64,000 nt of DNA, from NCBI RefSeq assembly GCF_038397725.1, contig NZ_CP151634.1:1798001-1862000 (forward strand). The letters are read 5' to 3'. A program made the translations under genes and the position numbers. The notes under the pieces were generated by a model that saw only the letters and a list, made by a program, of their open reading frames with translations, did no database searches and had not been told where the DNA came from. Source of the stretch: Microbacterium sp. LWO13-1.2 (lineage in GTDB: Bacteria > Actinomycetota > Actinomycetes > Actinomycetales > Microbacteriaceae). Position 1 is the first letter of the stretch. Each line of letters opens with the position of its first letter. Shown here in pieces: positions 52,473-60,018 of the stretch.

Positions 52473-53537
52473 ATGTTCGTTGCAGAGCATGAGGTAGTCA
52501 GGGGTGAGGCAACGGTGCGTAACGGACGTCCGACGATTGCCGACGTGGCCGCGCTCGCGGAAGTCCACAAGGGCACCGCTTCCCGCGCGCTCAATGCCAG
52601 CACGAGGTCGATGGTCAACGCGCGGACCGTTGAGCGCGTTGTTCGCGCCGCAGAGCAACTGGGCTATGTTCCGAATACTCTTGCGCGCGGCCTTCGCACG
52701 AACAGTTCGATGACCGTGGGTGTCGTCATCCCAGACATCACCAATCCGCTTTTTCCGCCTCTTGTTCGCGCAATCGAAGCCCACCTGCAACCCCATGGTT
52801 ACTCCGTCCTCATCGCGAATACAGACGGTTTCGCGGCGGGTGAACGCGGCGCACTCACGTCGTTGCTCGATCGGCGCGTCGACGGATTGATCATCGCCTC
52901 AGGCCAGCGCGACGAGTCGCCGATCGCCGATCTCTACGAGGCGGGAGTGAAGGTGGTGCTCCTGAACCGTGACGCTGGCCCCGTGCCCTATCCGCTCGTG
53001 GCCGGCAACGATGCGAGCGGCATCACGGCGGCTGTTCGCAGTCTTCACGATCTCGGGCACCGTCGACTTCTGCACATCGCCGGGCCGAGCAACCTCTCGA
53101 CGAGCACGACGAGAGCCGACGCCTTCGAAGCGGCGTGGCGTTCCTTCGGTGATATGACGGGAACGGTTGTGATCGCCCAAGCTCTGTCGATCGAGGCGGG
53201 TCGTGCGGCGATGCTGCCTCTTCTCCACGACCGATCTCACGGCGCCACCGGTGTCGTGGCCAGCAACGACCTGATCGCCGTCGGAATCCTGCGTGCCATG
53301 AGGCAGACCGGGATCGAGTGCCCTCGTGACATGTCGCTCATCGGCTTCAACGACGTTCAGTTCGCAGAGGACTTGGCACCGCCGCTGAGCACCGTTCGTG
53401 TTCCGGCGACGAGCATGGGCATCCGCGCCGCTCAGCTTCTGCTGGAGGCGCTTTCCGGTGCCGAGCAGGTGCAGGAGACGATCATGCTTCCGGTCAGCCT
53501 GATCATGCGCGGATCGACCGCGGCGGTATCAGGGTAA
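52473..53537 (+). CDS. LacI-family transcriptional repressor, LacI-2
   Basis: A 354-residue repressor with helix-turn-helix TIADVAALAEVHKGTASRAL near residues 20-42, a hinge with NTLARGLRTNSS and a ligand core ending LIGFNDVQFAEDLAPPLSTVRVP. The recognition residues read V-H-K-G-T-A, unlike the V-H-V-A-T-A of LacI-1. ATG has GGAGGG 12 bases upstream; a GTG 14 codons later with a closer GTGAGG is an equally good start. Its own promoter carries site j. It probably reads the CGATTG/CGGTTG class of operators. Confidence 0.9.
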   Translation: MFVAEHEVVRGEATVRNGRPTIADVAALAEVHKGTASRALNASTRSMVNARTVERVVRAAEQLGYVPNTLARGLRTNSSMTVGVVIPDITNPLFPPLVRAIEAHLQPHGYSVLIANTDGFAAGERGALTSLLDRRVDGLIIASGQRDESPIADLYEAGVKVVLLNRDAGPVPYPLVAGNDASGITAAVRSLHDLGHRRLLHIAGPSNLSTSTTRADAFEAAWRSFGDMTGTVVIAQALSIEAGRAAMLPLLHDRSHGATGVVASNDLIAVGILRAMRQTGIECPRDMSLIGFNDVQFAEDLAPPLSTVRVPATSMGIRAAQLLLEALSGAEQVQETIMLPVSLIMRGSTAAVSG

Positions 53538-54078
53538 TAGTCTGACGAGCGTGGGTGCCCGCTTTGTCGGGAGGCCCACTCTCGTCATTGTGAGCTGTCG
53601 GGCTGAACCCTCGGAGCACTCTGCAGCAGGTCGACGGGCAACGAGATTGGATAGTAGGGTCACGAACCCTACTATTCATGTGAGGGGCACGAACCTTGCC
53701 GGGTGCGGTGTGGCTCAGACATATCCCAGCATGGAATTCAGATCCCACGGTCCCCAGCAGTGTCCCAGAACGGCCCGAAGTGGATAGGAACGCGCGGACT
53801 CAGCGCGAACCCGCGCTGCCGTTGATGTGGTGTGTGGTGTGCGGCAGGCATGTGGGAAGTGCATGTTTTCGCCTGTGATGGGCGCAAGACGGCCCTGCTA
53901 AGGTGGATTCCCTTTTCGGACATTAGAGGTATAAGCGGCAACCAGAGGTCGGAGTCCCATCGTCTCCGGCAGGAGTCGCGGCCGGGCTTCTAGATTCACG
54001 ACGACCACGAAGCTCGCAAGAGCCCTCGATCTGATGCTCGCACTCACGCGTCGCGCGCTGACCAATCGGCGTGGAGTC
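53538..54078. other. Gene-free stretch before the tRNA-like repeat
   Basis: No convincing gene is seen here. The open frames are short, lack ribosome sites and overlap on both strands. It contains the inverted repeat at 53651. With the repeats that follow, nearly one kilobase separates LacI-2 from the next gene, which suggests an insertion boundary or decayed DNA. Confidence 0.6.
53651..53675. repeat. Perfect inverted repeat ATAGTAGGGT/ACCCTACTAT
   Basis: A 10-base-pair stem with a CACGA loop, AT-richer than its surroundings, 113 bases after the LacI-2 stop. It could be a terminator or a protein-binding site. No T run follows. Confidence 0.6.
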
Positions 54079-54100
54079 TCGTGGCAACGTCGTGGCAACA
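54079..54100 (+). repeat. Tandem 11-base repeat TCGTGGCAACG/TCGTGGCAACA
   Basis: Two adjacent copies immediately before the tRNA-like direct repeat. Short direct repeats beside a tRNA-derived core resemble arm-type integrase binding sites. The second flank at 56141 keeps only a degenerate single copy. Confidence 0.5.
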
Positions 54101-54240
54101 ACTGAATCCAATCGACTCCGAACCACCTGATCGCCCGCGAACTCGAATCCCAGTGGTTCCGCGCGAAACGAGGCTTTCATATCGAGCCTGATCTCGTCTT
54201 CATGGGTTCAAATCCCACCGTCACCGCCATGGAAACCCCC
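54093..54240 (+). repeat. Direct repeat copy 1 with tRNA-Ser-like 3' end (att-like)
   Basis: The last 39 bases are identical to 56250-56288. They contain a T-arm (GGGTTCAAATCCC), the acceptor half CGTCACC, discriminator G and CCA. The preceding 105 bases align imperfectly with the other copy. The 5' part of a tRNA (a GGTGACG half) is absent, so this is only a 3' remnant, as left by integration into a tRNA gene. G73 and the sequence suggest tRNA-Ser. Confidence 0.7.
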
Positions 54241-54258
54241 TCTTCGTGAGGGGGTTTC
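54232..54258 (+). terminator. Terminator after tRNA-like remnant, copy 1
   Basis: GAAACCCCCTC and GAGGGGGTTTC form an 11-base-pair stem with a TTCGT loop, followed by TTTCG. It resembles a tRNA gene terminator carried along with the 3' end. Confidence 0.8.
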
Positions 54259-54518
54259 TTTCGTGTTCGGCGCAGGCAGATACCGAGATCTCCGTCTCCG
54301 ACGGCAACGGGCGCATCAGGCATCGTCGAGCATGCGGCACTCGTCAGGATCAGCGGAGCGCACCGCGATGTATCAGCGAGCTGCCGACCGCGCTCTTCCT
54401 AGTGGGCGACCTAACGGGGTCGTCAGATTCAGAAGAATGCACTCGACGAGATCGATGTCATCGGAAGCGGCCGTCAGCGCCGTTTCCATCCGCATCGATC
54501 TATGGAAGGAAGATTCGT

Positions 54519-55028
54519 ATGAGCACCCTGAATGTGGAGAGTTTCGGGTCCGTGGAACTCCTGCGCGCGTACCGGACGCTGGGCATGTCGCCCGGCGATC
54601 TGGCGACCGTGATCGAGGACGAGGCCCGACGCATCATCGAGGAGGCCGGCGGGAACCGGCAGAGGGCGATCGGTCTCGGCATCCGGCGCATGCGCGCCAA
54701 CGGCCTCATCGCCGACGTCGACGTGAAGCGCCTGGAGCAGGTGGCCCGCATCGTCTTCCAGGTCGACGCGGGGAAGCAGTCCTCCGAGGACGCCACGGCG
54801 ACGCTCGACACGCTGTTCCGGGAATCACTGGACGATCCCGATGCGAGCGCGATGGGCTCGACGATGGTCGGTGCCACCTACGCCGCGCGGAACAGCACGG
54901 TCGCCCCGGCGGCAGGGTTGTTCGGCATGCTCATCGGCGGACTGCTCACCGGAGGATCGGGAGGCATGCTGATCGGCGGTCTCATCGGCTGGGGTGTCGG
55001 CAAGGTCTGCGGAGACGAGGAGGATTGA
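54519..55028 (+). CDS. Unrecognised protein with C-terminal glycine-zipper membrane segment
   Basis: A 169-residue protein I do not recognise. Residues 1-110 are charged and probably helical (TLGMSPGDLATVIEDEARRIIEEAGGNRQ, read in parts). Residues 120-165 form a Gly-rich hydrophobic hairpin (LFGMLIGGLLTGG, MLIGGLIGWGVGKV) typical of glycine-zipper membrane inserts. AAGGAAG precedes the ATG. It lies one base before the next gene and is the first of three genes between tRNA-like repeats. A pore-forming, membrane-anchoring or coat role is conceivable, but I assign none. Confidence 0.75.
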   Translation: MSTLNVESFGSVELLRAYRTLGMSPGDLATVIEDEARRIIEEAGGNRQRAIGLGIRRMRANGLIADVDVKRLEQVARIVFQVDAGKQSSEDATATLDTLFRESLDDPDASAMGSTMVGATYAARNSTVAPAAGLFGMLIGGLLTGGSGGMLIGGLIGWGVGKVCGDEED

Positions 55029-55029
55029 C

Positions 55030-55701
55030 ATGGCCATTCTGAGACTCACATCGATCGCCTGCCTGGGGCAGGCGGAGACCTTCAGCGATGAGCTGTACGT
55101 GACGTTCAACGGCACGAAGAGGGCCCTGCCCAACATGACCAAGGGCGACACGAAGACACTCGGCGATGAGTTCCTCTTCGACGGGTCTCGGCAGCTCAGC
55201 CTGTTCGAGAACGATGGAGACCACTGGTACGACCGGGACGACTTCATCGCGAAGCACACGGTCACCGAGTCGCCGGGGGACTCGACGCTCGACTTCGCGA
55301 CGAACAGCGGCAACGCCGCAGGCGCGCACTACGCCCTGAGCGTGCGGGTGGGCTCGCCGGCTGGTTCGGCCATCCTCCGCCTCCGGTCGATCACGTGTCT
55401 GGAGCAGGCGGAGACGTTCGCGGACGAGCTGTATGTGACCTTCAACGGAACGAAGCGCGCGCTGCCGAACATGACCCAGGGACAGACGCAGGTCCTCAGT
55501 GATGAGTTCCTCTTCGTCGGCTCGCGGGAACTCAGTCTGTTCGAGAACGATGGAGACCATTGGTACGACCGGGATGACTTCATCGCCAAGCACATGATCT
55601 CGACATCGCCGGCCGATCTGACGTTCGAATTCGAGGCGACCAGCGGCAATGCCGAGCCCGCGCACTACGCGCTCAGCGTGAGCGTCGCGGCTGCGCCCTA
55701 G
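55030..55701 (+). CDS. Unrecognised protein with two tandem 112-residue beta-sandwich-like repeats
   Basis: A 223-residue protein made of two copies of one domain with a 112-residue period. Each has LRL-SI-CL-QAETF, DELYVTFNGTKRALPNMT and SLFENDGDHWYDRDDFIAKH. The Asp-rich DGDHWYDRDD stretch could bind calcium, and the pattern suggests a C2-like sandwich; I cannot name the family. The copies are also alike at DNA level (offset 336 bases), which points to a fairly recent internal duplication. It has no signal peptide or membrane segment. Its ATG follows the previous stop by one base, so the two gene products probably act together. Confidence 0.78.
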   Translation: MAILRLTSIACLGQAETFSDELYVTFNGTKRALPNMTKGDTKTLGDEFLFDGSRQLSLFENDGDHWYDRDDFIAKHTVTESPGDSTLDFATNSGNAAGAHYALSVRVGSPAGSAILRLRSITCLEQAETFADELYVTFNGTKRALPNMTQGQTQVLSDEFLFVGSRELSLFENDGDHWYDRDDFIAKHMISTSPADLTFEFEATSGNAEPAHYALSVSVAAAP

Positions 55702-55720
55702 AAGGGAAAGAGGATGCGCC

Positions 55721-56029
55721 ATGCCAGTGAGAGAGAAGTTCGTCCGCGCAGGAGACTGGCGGACCTTGGAAACCTTCTGGAACGTGACGACCACGGCTTG
55801 GTTCCAGGGTCCAGCCGGCGCCGAGGTCAAGATCCGCTACTCCGGCTGGTGGTTCGGTGCTGACCGGCAGCGCCAACGCCTCGACGGAACCACCGTGAAA
55901 CGACTCGTCATCAGCCGCTGGTCCGTGTTCACTGCTCGTCTCCAGATTCGAGTGCAGGCCGACACCGCCGTCATCTATGTGGTCGAGCCCGGCAACGTCG
56001 CGAACCTGCCACCCGGCATCTCGTTCTAA
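55721..56029 (+). CDS. Small unrecognised beta-rich protein
   Basis: A 102-residue protein with alternating aromatic and polar residues (FWNVTTTAWFQGPAGAEVKIRY, SGWWFGADRQRQRLDGT, read in parts) and no signal peptide or helix-rich part. It looks like a small beta-barrel or sandwich. AGAGGA lies upstream of the ATG, 19 bases after the preceding stop. It completes the three-gene cassette. No function is proposed. Confidence 0.68.
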   Translation: MPVREKFVRAGDWRTLETFWNVTTTAWFQGPAGAEVKIRYSGWWFGADRQRQRLDGTTVKRLVISRWSVFTARLQIRVQADTAVIYVVEPGNVANLPPGISF

Positions 56030-56140
56030 TCCCACGGCGCCACTACCCGCAACTGCAGCGGGCGTATGACGCACACCGAGACCCATGGAGTCGACGGCGT
56101 TCATCCCGGCCGATGAGTTGCGCCGAGCATCGATGCCGAT
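56030..56140. other. Intergenic stretch between the cassette and the second tRNA-like repeat
   Basis: I see no gene here. Together with the repeat, the terminator and the following 80 bases it makes a 359-base gene-free gap up to the convergent protease gene. An open frame that runs through the tRNA-like repeat is treated as spurious. Confidence 0.55.
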
Positions 56141-56288
56141 GTGGGAACAACTGAATCGAATCGACTCTGATCCGCCGGATCGAATCCGAGGCGAACCCAA
56201 GCGATTCCGGCCGAAATCCGGCATTCACGTCGAAGCTGATCTCGGATCTATGGGTTCAAATCCCACCGTCACCGCCATGGAAACCCCC
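56141..56288 (+). repeat. Direct repeat copy 2 with tRNA-Ser-like 3' end (att-like)
   Basis: The final 39 bases are identical to copy 1, and the preceding 105 bases align with about one indel and scattered changes. Offset between copies is 2,048-2,049 bases. Together they bracket the cassette of three unrecognised genes. Confidence 0.7.
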
Positions 56289-56306
56289 GAGAAATCGGGG
56301 GTTTTT
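56281..56306 (+). terminator. Terminator after tRNA-like remnant, copy 2
   Basis: AAACCCCCGA and TCGGGGGTTT form a 10-base-pair stem with a GAAA loop, followed by further T residues. It is one of the few classical rho-independent terminators in the window. Confidence 0.85.
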
Positions 56307-56388
56307 CCGTATCCGGGGTTCGGTTCCTGGCTGAGGGCGCCGGAATCGTAGACGCCCCACGCACGTGCGTCGGGCCGATCCTCGGACT

Positions 56389-57165
56389 CTATGCCGGTGC
56401 GGCCGTTGCGGGCATCGCTCCGGTCGGCTTCTCATCCGTGCCCTTGATCACCCAGTGGACGACGGCGACAGCGAGAATGCCGATGACCGGTGTCAGGAAG
56501 GCCGCCCAGGCGGTGCCGAGAGGGGCGAAGCCGACCGAGAAGGCGGCGACATCCCAGATGCCGTGCAGGGCCATGGCCCAGATGAGGGAGCCGGTGACCC
56601 GACGCACGATGTAGAAACAGGTTCCCGACATCGCGGCGAGCACCACCTGTCCGAGAGTGTTCAAAAATGGTGCACCGAGGGCGGCGTTGATGAGGTGCAT
56701 CGCGCCGAAGAGGAGCGAGGTGAGCAGCCAGACCCAGACCTCGGAGAGGCGCGAGCGGAACGCTGTCAGCAGGAGGCCTCGCGTCATCAGCTCTTCGCAG
56801 AATCCGACGGCGACTCCGAGGGCGAGCAATGACAGGAGGAAAGACGCGTCGAACTTGGACCAGTCGGTGCTGAACAGGTTCACCACGGCGACGACGAGCA
56901 TGATCGCCGGGACAAAGATCGGCCATTTGTGATGTGACCGCTTCCGCTCGAACAACGCAGGCTTCCACCATCCCAACAGCCAGGTGGTGATGGCGAGCAG
57001 GACAGCACCGGCCGCGAGGTCGAGCACCGCTCCGCGCCAGGTGAACTCGGCGGACTTCCCGATGTCGGTGTACGCGACCCCGCTGAGTTTCGATACGACG
57101 AAGATGACGAGGACGTATCCGACGTAGATCGCCAAGCCGATCCAGATACGAGGGGTGACGCGCAT
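56389..57165 (-). CDS. CPBP-family intramembrane metalloprotease
   Basis: A 258-residue membrane protein with about seven hydrophobic segments. The CPBP (Abi/Rce1-like) motifs are intact: Glu124-Glu125-x3-Arg129 (CEELMTRG), His157 (FGAMHLIN) and His201 (ALHGIWD). Such proteases process prenylated or other membrane peptides, and some confer immunity to bacteriocins. GGAAGG lies upstream of the ATG. It points toward the tRNA-like repeat and is not part of the cassette by orientation. Confidence 0.9.
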   Translation of the reverse strand: MRVTPRIWIGLAIYVGYVLVIFVVSKLSGVAYTDIGKSAEFTWRGAVLDLAAGAVLLAITTWLLGWWKPALFERKRSHHKWPIFVPAIMLVVAVVNLFSTDWSKFDASFLLSLLALGVAVGFCEELMTRGLLLTAFRSRLSEVWVWLLTSLLFGAMHLINAALGAPFLNTLGQVVLAAMSGTCFYIVRRVTGSLIWAMALHGIWDVAAFSVGFAPLGTAWAAFLTPVIGILAVAVVHWVIKGTDEKPTGAMPATAAPA

Positions 57166-57248
57166 GCGCTGTTGCCTTCCGTCGGCGAGCAGTTCCAATC
57201 CCAACCTATCGACGCTCGGCTTGGGAGTTCTACCCACGGAGTATTCGG

Positions 57249-57279
57249 GGTGACGGTGGGATCACCTCCCACCGTCACC
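57249..57279 (+). repeat. tRNA-like acceptor/T-arm minihelix
   Basis: GGTGACG and CGTCACC pair as a 7-base acceptor stem. GTGGG and CCCAC follow as a 5-base T-stem around a 7-base loop ATCACCT, whose outer bases also pair. GCC follows without the final A. It looks like the tRNA-Ser of the two direct repeats with the D and anticodon arms removed, or like an inverted-repeat by-product of recombination. Confidence 0.6.
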
Positions 57280-57289
57280 GCCCGAGAAA

Positions 57290-57306
57290 CCCCGAGAAGT
57301 CGGGGG
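57290..57306. terminator. Terminator hairpin between protease and molybdopterin oxidoreductase genes
   Basis: CCCCGA and TCGGGG flank a GAAG loop. It stands just downstream of the oxidoreductase gene on its strand and is the same type of hairpin as those after the two tRNA-like repeats. Confidence 0.6.
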
Positions 57307-57369
57307 GCTTCTCCATTCCCAGGGGCATGCGTGGCGACATCGGCGACGTCTGCGGCCATCGCACTCGGA

Positions 57370-58965
57370 TCAGGTGACGCGGATGAGCGAGCGCTGCCAG
57401 CCCGACGATCCGTCGGGAGCGATCGGTGCGCGTTCCTCGATCTGGAGGTCGCCGTTCTTGTTCACCGCGCGGACGGCGACGTAGTGCGTGCCGGGAGTCG
57501 CGTCCCACTCCATGAACCACTGCACCCACGTGTCGTCGTTGATGGGCGTCGACATGGTGGCGGGCATCCACTCGCCGTCGTCGATGCGCACCTCCACGCG
57601 CTCGATCCCCACGGACTGCGCCCAGGCCACGCCGGCAAGGGGGATGGTGCCCGCCGGAACGGCCTGGCCGATGCTGGGGGTGTCGAGCCGGGACGAGAAC
57701 TTGATGGGCGCCTCTGCGCTGTACCCGCGCGGAGTCCAGTAGGCCTCGTCGTCGGCGAAGGTGGTGACCTTGAGCTCGGTCAGCCACTTCGTCGCCGACA
57801 CGTAGCCGTAGAGTCCTGGTACGACCATGCGCACCGGGAAGCCATGCTCGAGCGGGAGCGGTTCGCCGTTCATACCGACCGCCAGGATCGCGTCGAGGTC
57901 CTCGTCGGTCAAGGCCGCGAGCGGTGTGCTCGCGGTGTATCCATCGACGCTGCGCGACAGCACCATGTCGGCGCCGGCCTTCACGCCGGCCTTCTTCAGC
58001 ACGTCGCGCAACGGCACGCCGAGCCACATCGCGTTACCCACGAGCTCGCCGCCGACCTCGTTCGAGACGCAGGTCAGGGTGATCGCGTATTCGTCGAGAC
58101 CCATGTCGAGGATGTCCTGGAACGACATCTCGATGCGCTGGTCGACCATCCCGTCGATCACGAGACGCCAGGTCTCTGGATCGATCGTCGGAACTGTGAG
58201 GGCGGTGTCGACGCGGTAGAAGTCCTTGTTCGGCGTGAAGAGGGTGCTCAGGCCCTCGATGTCGAGTTCTGCCCCCTTCGGAACCGTCACCTTCGTGCGC
58301 GCGGCCGGGAGTCTGAGAGCGCTGCGGATCGAATCGACCGACCCCACCGCCATGCTCACGGTGCGCGCCGTGATGCCGACGATGACGGCGGATGCTCCCG
58401 AGATCGCGGCGAGTATGAAGAAGCGGCGGCGGTCGAAGCCCTTCGGGGCGGCTGGGTTCTCGGGTACTGCGTCGGTCAGAATGTCGTCCGACCGCTCCCC
58501 GAGCGCCGTGTCCCGCCATGTGCGCAGGCGACCGATGAGCAGGATGAGGATGAGCGCGCCGGCGATCGTTCCGAGGAGGGGCGGTACGAATGCGAGCGGC
58601 GTCACGCCGGCGCGGGTGACGATCGCAGCGGTCGACAGTACACCCGCGATGATCAGTGCGACGACGCCGAGCGGCGGGCGCACCCATTGCAGCACGCCGG
58701 CGATCGCCGAGGCGATGACCACGGCGAGGCCGAGCCCCGCCAGCAGGGCGATCTTGTCGTACTCGCCGAACGTGGCGATCGCGAACTCCTTGAACGGCTG
58801 CGGCACGATGTCGATCACGAAGCCGCCCACCGCCAGGATCGGACTGGCCGCGCGCGCGAAGAGCAGTGCGAACAGCTCGGCGGTCGCCAAGAAGACGGCG
58901 CCGCCGATCACGCCCGCGAGGGCAGCCCACGCGATGAATCGTCTTCCGCTGCGGCGCTGGGCCAT
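57370..58965 (-). CDS. Membrane-anchored molybdopterin-dependent oxidoreductase (sulfite-oxidase fold)
   Basis: A 531-residue protein. Five or so N-terminal membrane segments (about residues 10-210) are followed by an extracellular molybdopterin domain with Cys299 as the metal ligand (TLTCVSNEVGG) and a C-terminal dimerisation domain with SVGIERVEVRIDDGEW. This build is common in actinobacteria; the substrate is unknown, with sulfite or sulfoxides as candidates. AGGAG precedes the ATG. A short in-frame extension upstream lacks support. It is not obviously connected to the catabolic block. Confidence 0.92.
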   Translation of the reverse strand: MAQRRSGRRFIAWAALAGVIGGAVFLATAELFALLFARAASPILAVGGFVIDIVPQPFKEFAIATFGEYDKIALLAGLGLAVVIASAIAGVLQWVRPPLGVVALIIAGVLSTAAIVTRAGVTPLAFVPPLLGTIAGALILILLIGRLRTWRDTALGERSDDILTDAVPENPAAPKGFDRRRFFILAAISGASAVIVGITARTVSMAVGSVDSIRSALRLPAARTKVTVPKGAELDIEGLSTLFTPNKDFYRVDTALTVPTIDPETWRLVIDGMVDQRIEMSFQDILDMGLDEYAITLTCVSNEVGGELVGNAMWLGVPLRDVLKKAGVKAGADMVLSRSVDGYTASTPLAALTDEDLDAILAVGMNGEPLPLEHGFPVRMVVPGLYGYVSATKWLTELKVTTFADDEAYWTPRGYSAEAPIKFSSRLDTPSIGQAVPAGTIPLAGVAWAQSVGIERVEVRIDDGEWMPATMSTPINDDTWVQWFMEWDATPGTHYVAVRAVNKNGDLQIEERAPIAPDGSSGWQRSLIRVT

Positions 58966-59134
58966 GATCGTCTCCTGTCCACCGGGGTGTTCCCTGGTTG
59001 TTCGGAGGCGACGCCCGAACGGATCGGACGACCTGCCCGTGCATCGGTAGCAGTGGCATCCGAAAGCAGCTAGCGCCCTACGGATGCCGCGCCATACGAT
59101 CCAATGAGATCGCTCACCATGGAGGAGTCCGTCG

Positions 59135-60001
59135 ATGACGCAGCACACGCTCGAGCTACCAGAGGTCGACCTCGTCTACGACGTCCACGGACCACTGCCG
59201 ACCGTGGATGGCCGTCCGCCGCTGGTCATGATCGGCCAGCCGATGGACGCGAGCGGTTTCCAGGCCCAGGTGAAGCTGTTCGAGGATCGCACCGTCGTGA
59301 CCTACGACCCGCGCGGACTGGGTCGGAGCACGCGGAAGGATGGCGAAGTCACGAACCGGCCGGAGACTCAGGCCGAGGACGTTCACGCGATCATCGAGGC
59401 GCTCAATTCCGGACCTGTAGACATGCTCGCCAGCAGCGGCGGGGCGGTGACCGCGCTCGCTTTGGTCACGGCATACCCGCACGACATATCGACCCTGGTC
59501 GCGCACGAACCGCCGATCGACTGCGTGCTGCCGGATGCGGAAGCTGTCCAGCGAGCTCGAGCGGCCTACACCCAGGTGTATCAGGACAGGGGCTGGGGCG
59601 CCGGGATGGCAGCGTTCATCGCGATGACCTCGTGGGAGGGCGAGATCACCGACGAGTACCTCGCTCAGCCGGCGCCGGACCCGGCCGCATTCGGGATGCC
59701 GACCGAAGACGACGGCACGCGGGGGGACCCGCTGCTGTCGGACCGGTCCTGGGCAGTGTGCCTCTATGAGCCAGGCCTCGAGGCCCTGAAGGCGGCGCCG
59801 ACCCGCATCGTCGTCGGCGTCGGTGAGGAGTCACTGAAGGTCTACACGGGTCGGACTGCGATCGCCCTGGCTGAACAGCTCGGCCAGGAGGCGACGGTCT
59901 TCCCCAGCCACCACGGAGGCTTCATGGGTGGCGAGTTCGGCTACGCCGGCCAGCCCGAGGCCTTCGCGGCCAAGCTCCGCGAAGTACTGAACCTGACCTG
60001 A
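59135..60001 (+). CDS. Alpha/beta-hydrolase-fold protein
   Basis: A 288-residue hydrolase. The nucleophile elbow reads LASSGGA with Ser101 (small-x-Ser-x-Gly), an oxyanion stretch lies near PLVMIGQPMDASG, and the late His is in FPSHHGGFMG. The sequence is typical of uncharacterised hydrolases or esterases of actinobacteria. GGAGGAG lies upstream of the ATG. It is divergent from the molybdopterin gene and convergent with the flavin reductase gene. Confidence 0.88.
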   Translation: MTQHTLELPEVDLVYDVHGPLPTVDGRPPLVMIGQPMDASGFQAQVKLFEDRTVVTYDPRGLGRSTRKDGEVTNRPETQAEDVHAIIEALNSGPVDMLASSGGAVTALALVTAYPHDISTLVAHEPPIDCVLPDAEAVQRARAAYTQVYQDRGWGAGMAAFIAMTSWEGEITDEYLAQPAPDPAAFGMPTEDDGTRGDPLLSDRSWAVCLYEPGLEALKAAPTRIVVGVGEESLKVYTGRTAIALAEQLGQEATVFPSHHGGFMGGEFGYAGQPEAFAAKLREVLNLT

Positions 60002-60018
60002 GTCGCTTCGCCGGCGGG

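Noticed and set aside
54202..54240. A complete tRNA gene at the first repeat
   Set aside because: Only the T-arm, acceptor 3' half and CCA are present. No GGTGACG partner or anticodon arm is found within 100 bases upstream. The same holds for the copy at 56250.
56085..56351. An 88-codon open frame running through the second tRNA-like repeat
   Set aside because: It reads across the T-arm, the CCA and a terminator and has no ribosome site. Some of its sequence resembles the first repeat, which is noted as a finding instead.
57172..59073. A 633-codon rightward open frame
   Set aside because: It is antisense to the molybdopterin oxidoreductase, which has a complete domain order and ribosome site. 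The frame has the arginine- and histidine-rich composition of a high-GC shadow.
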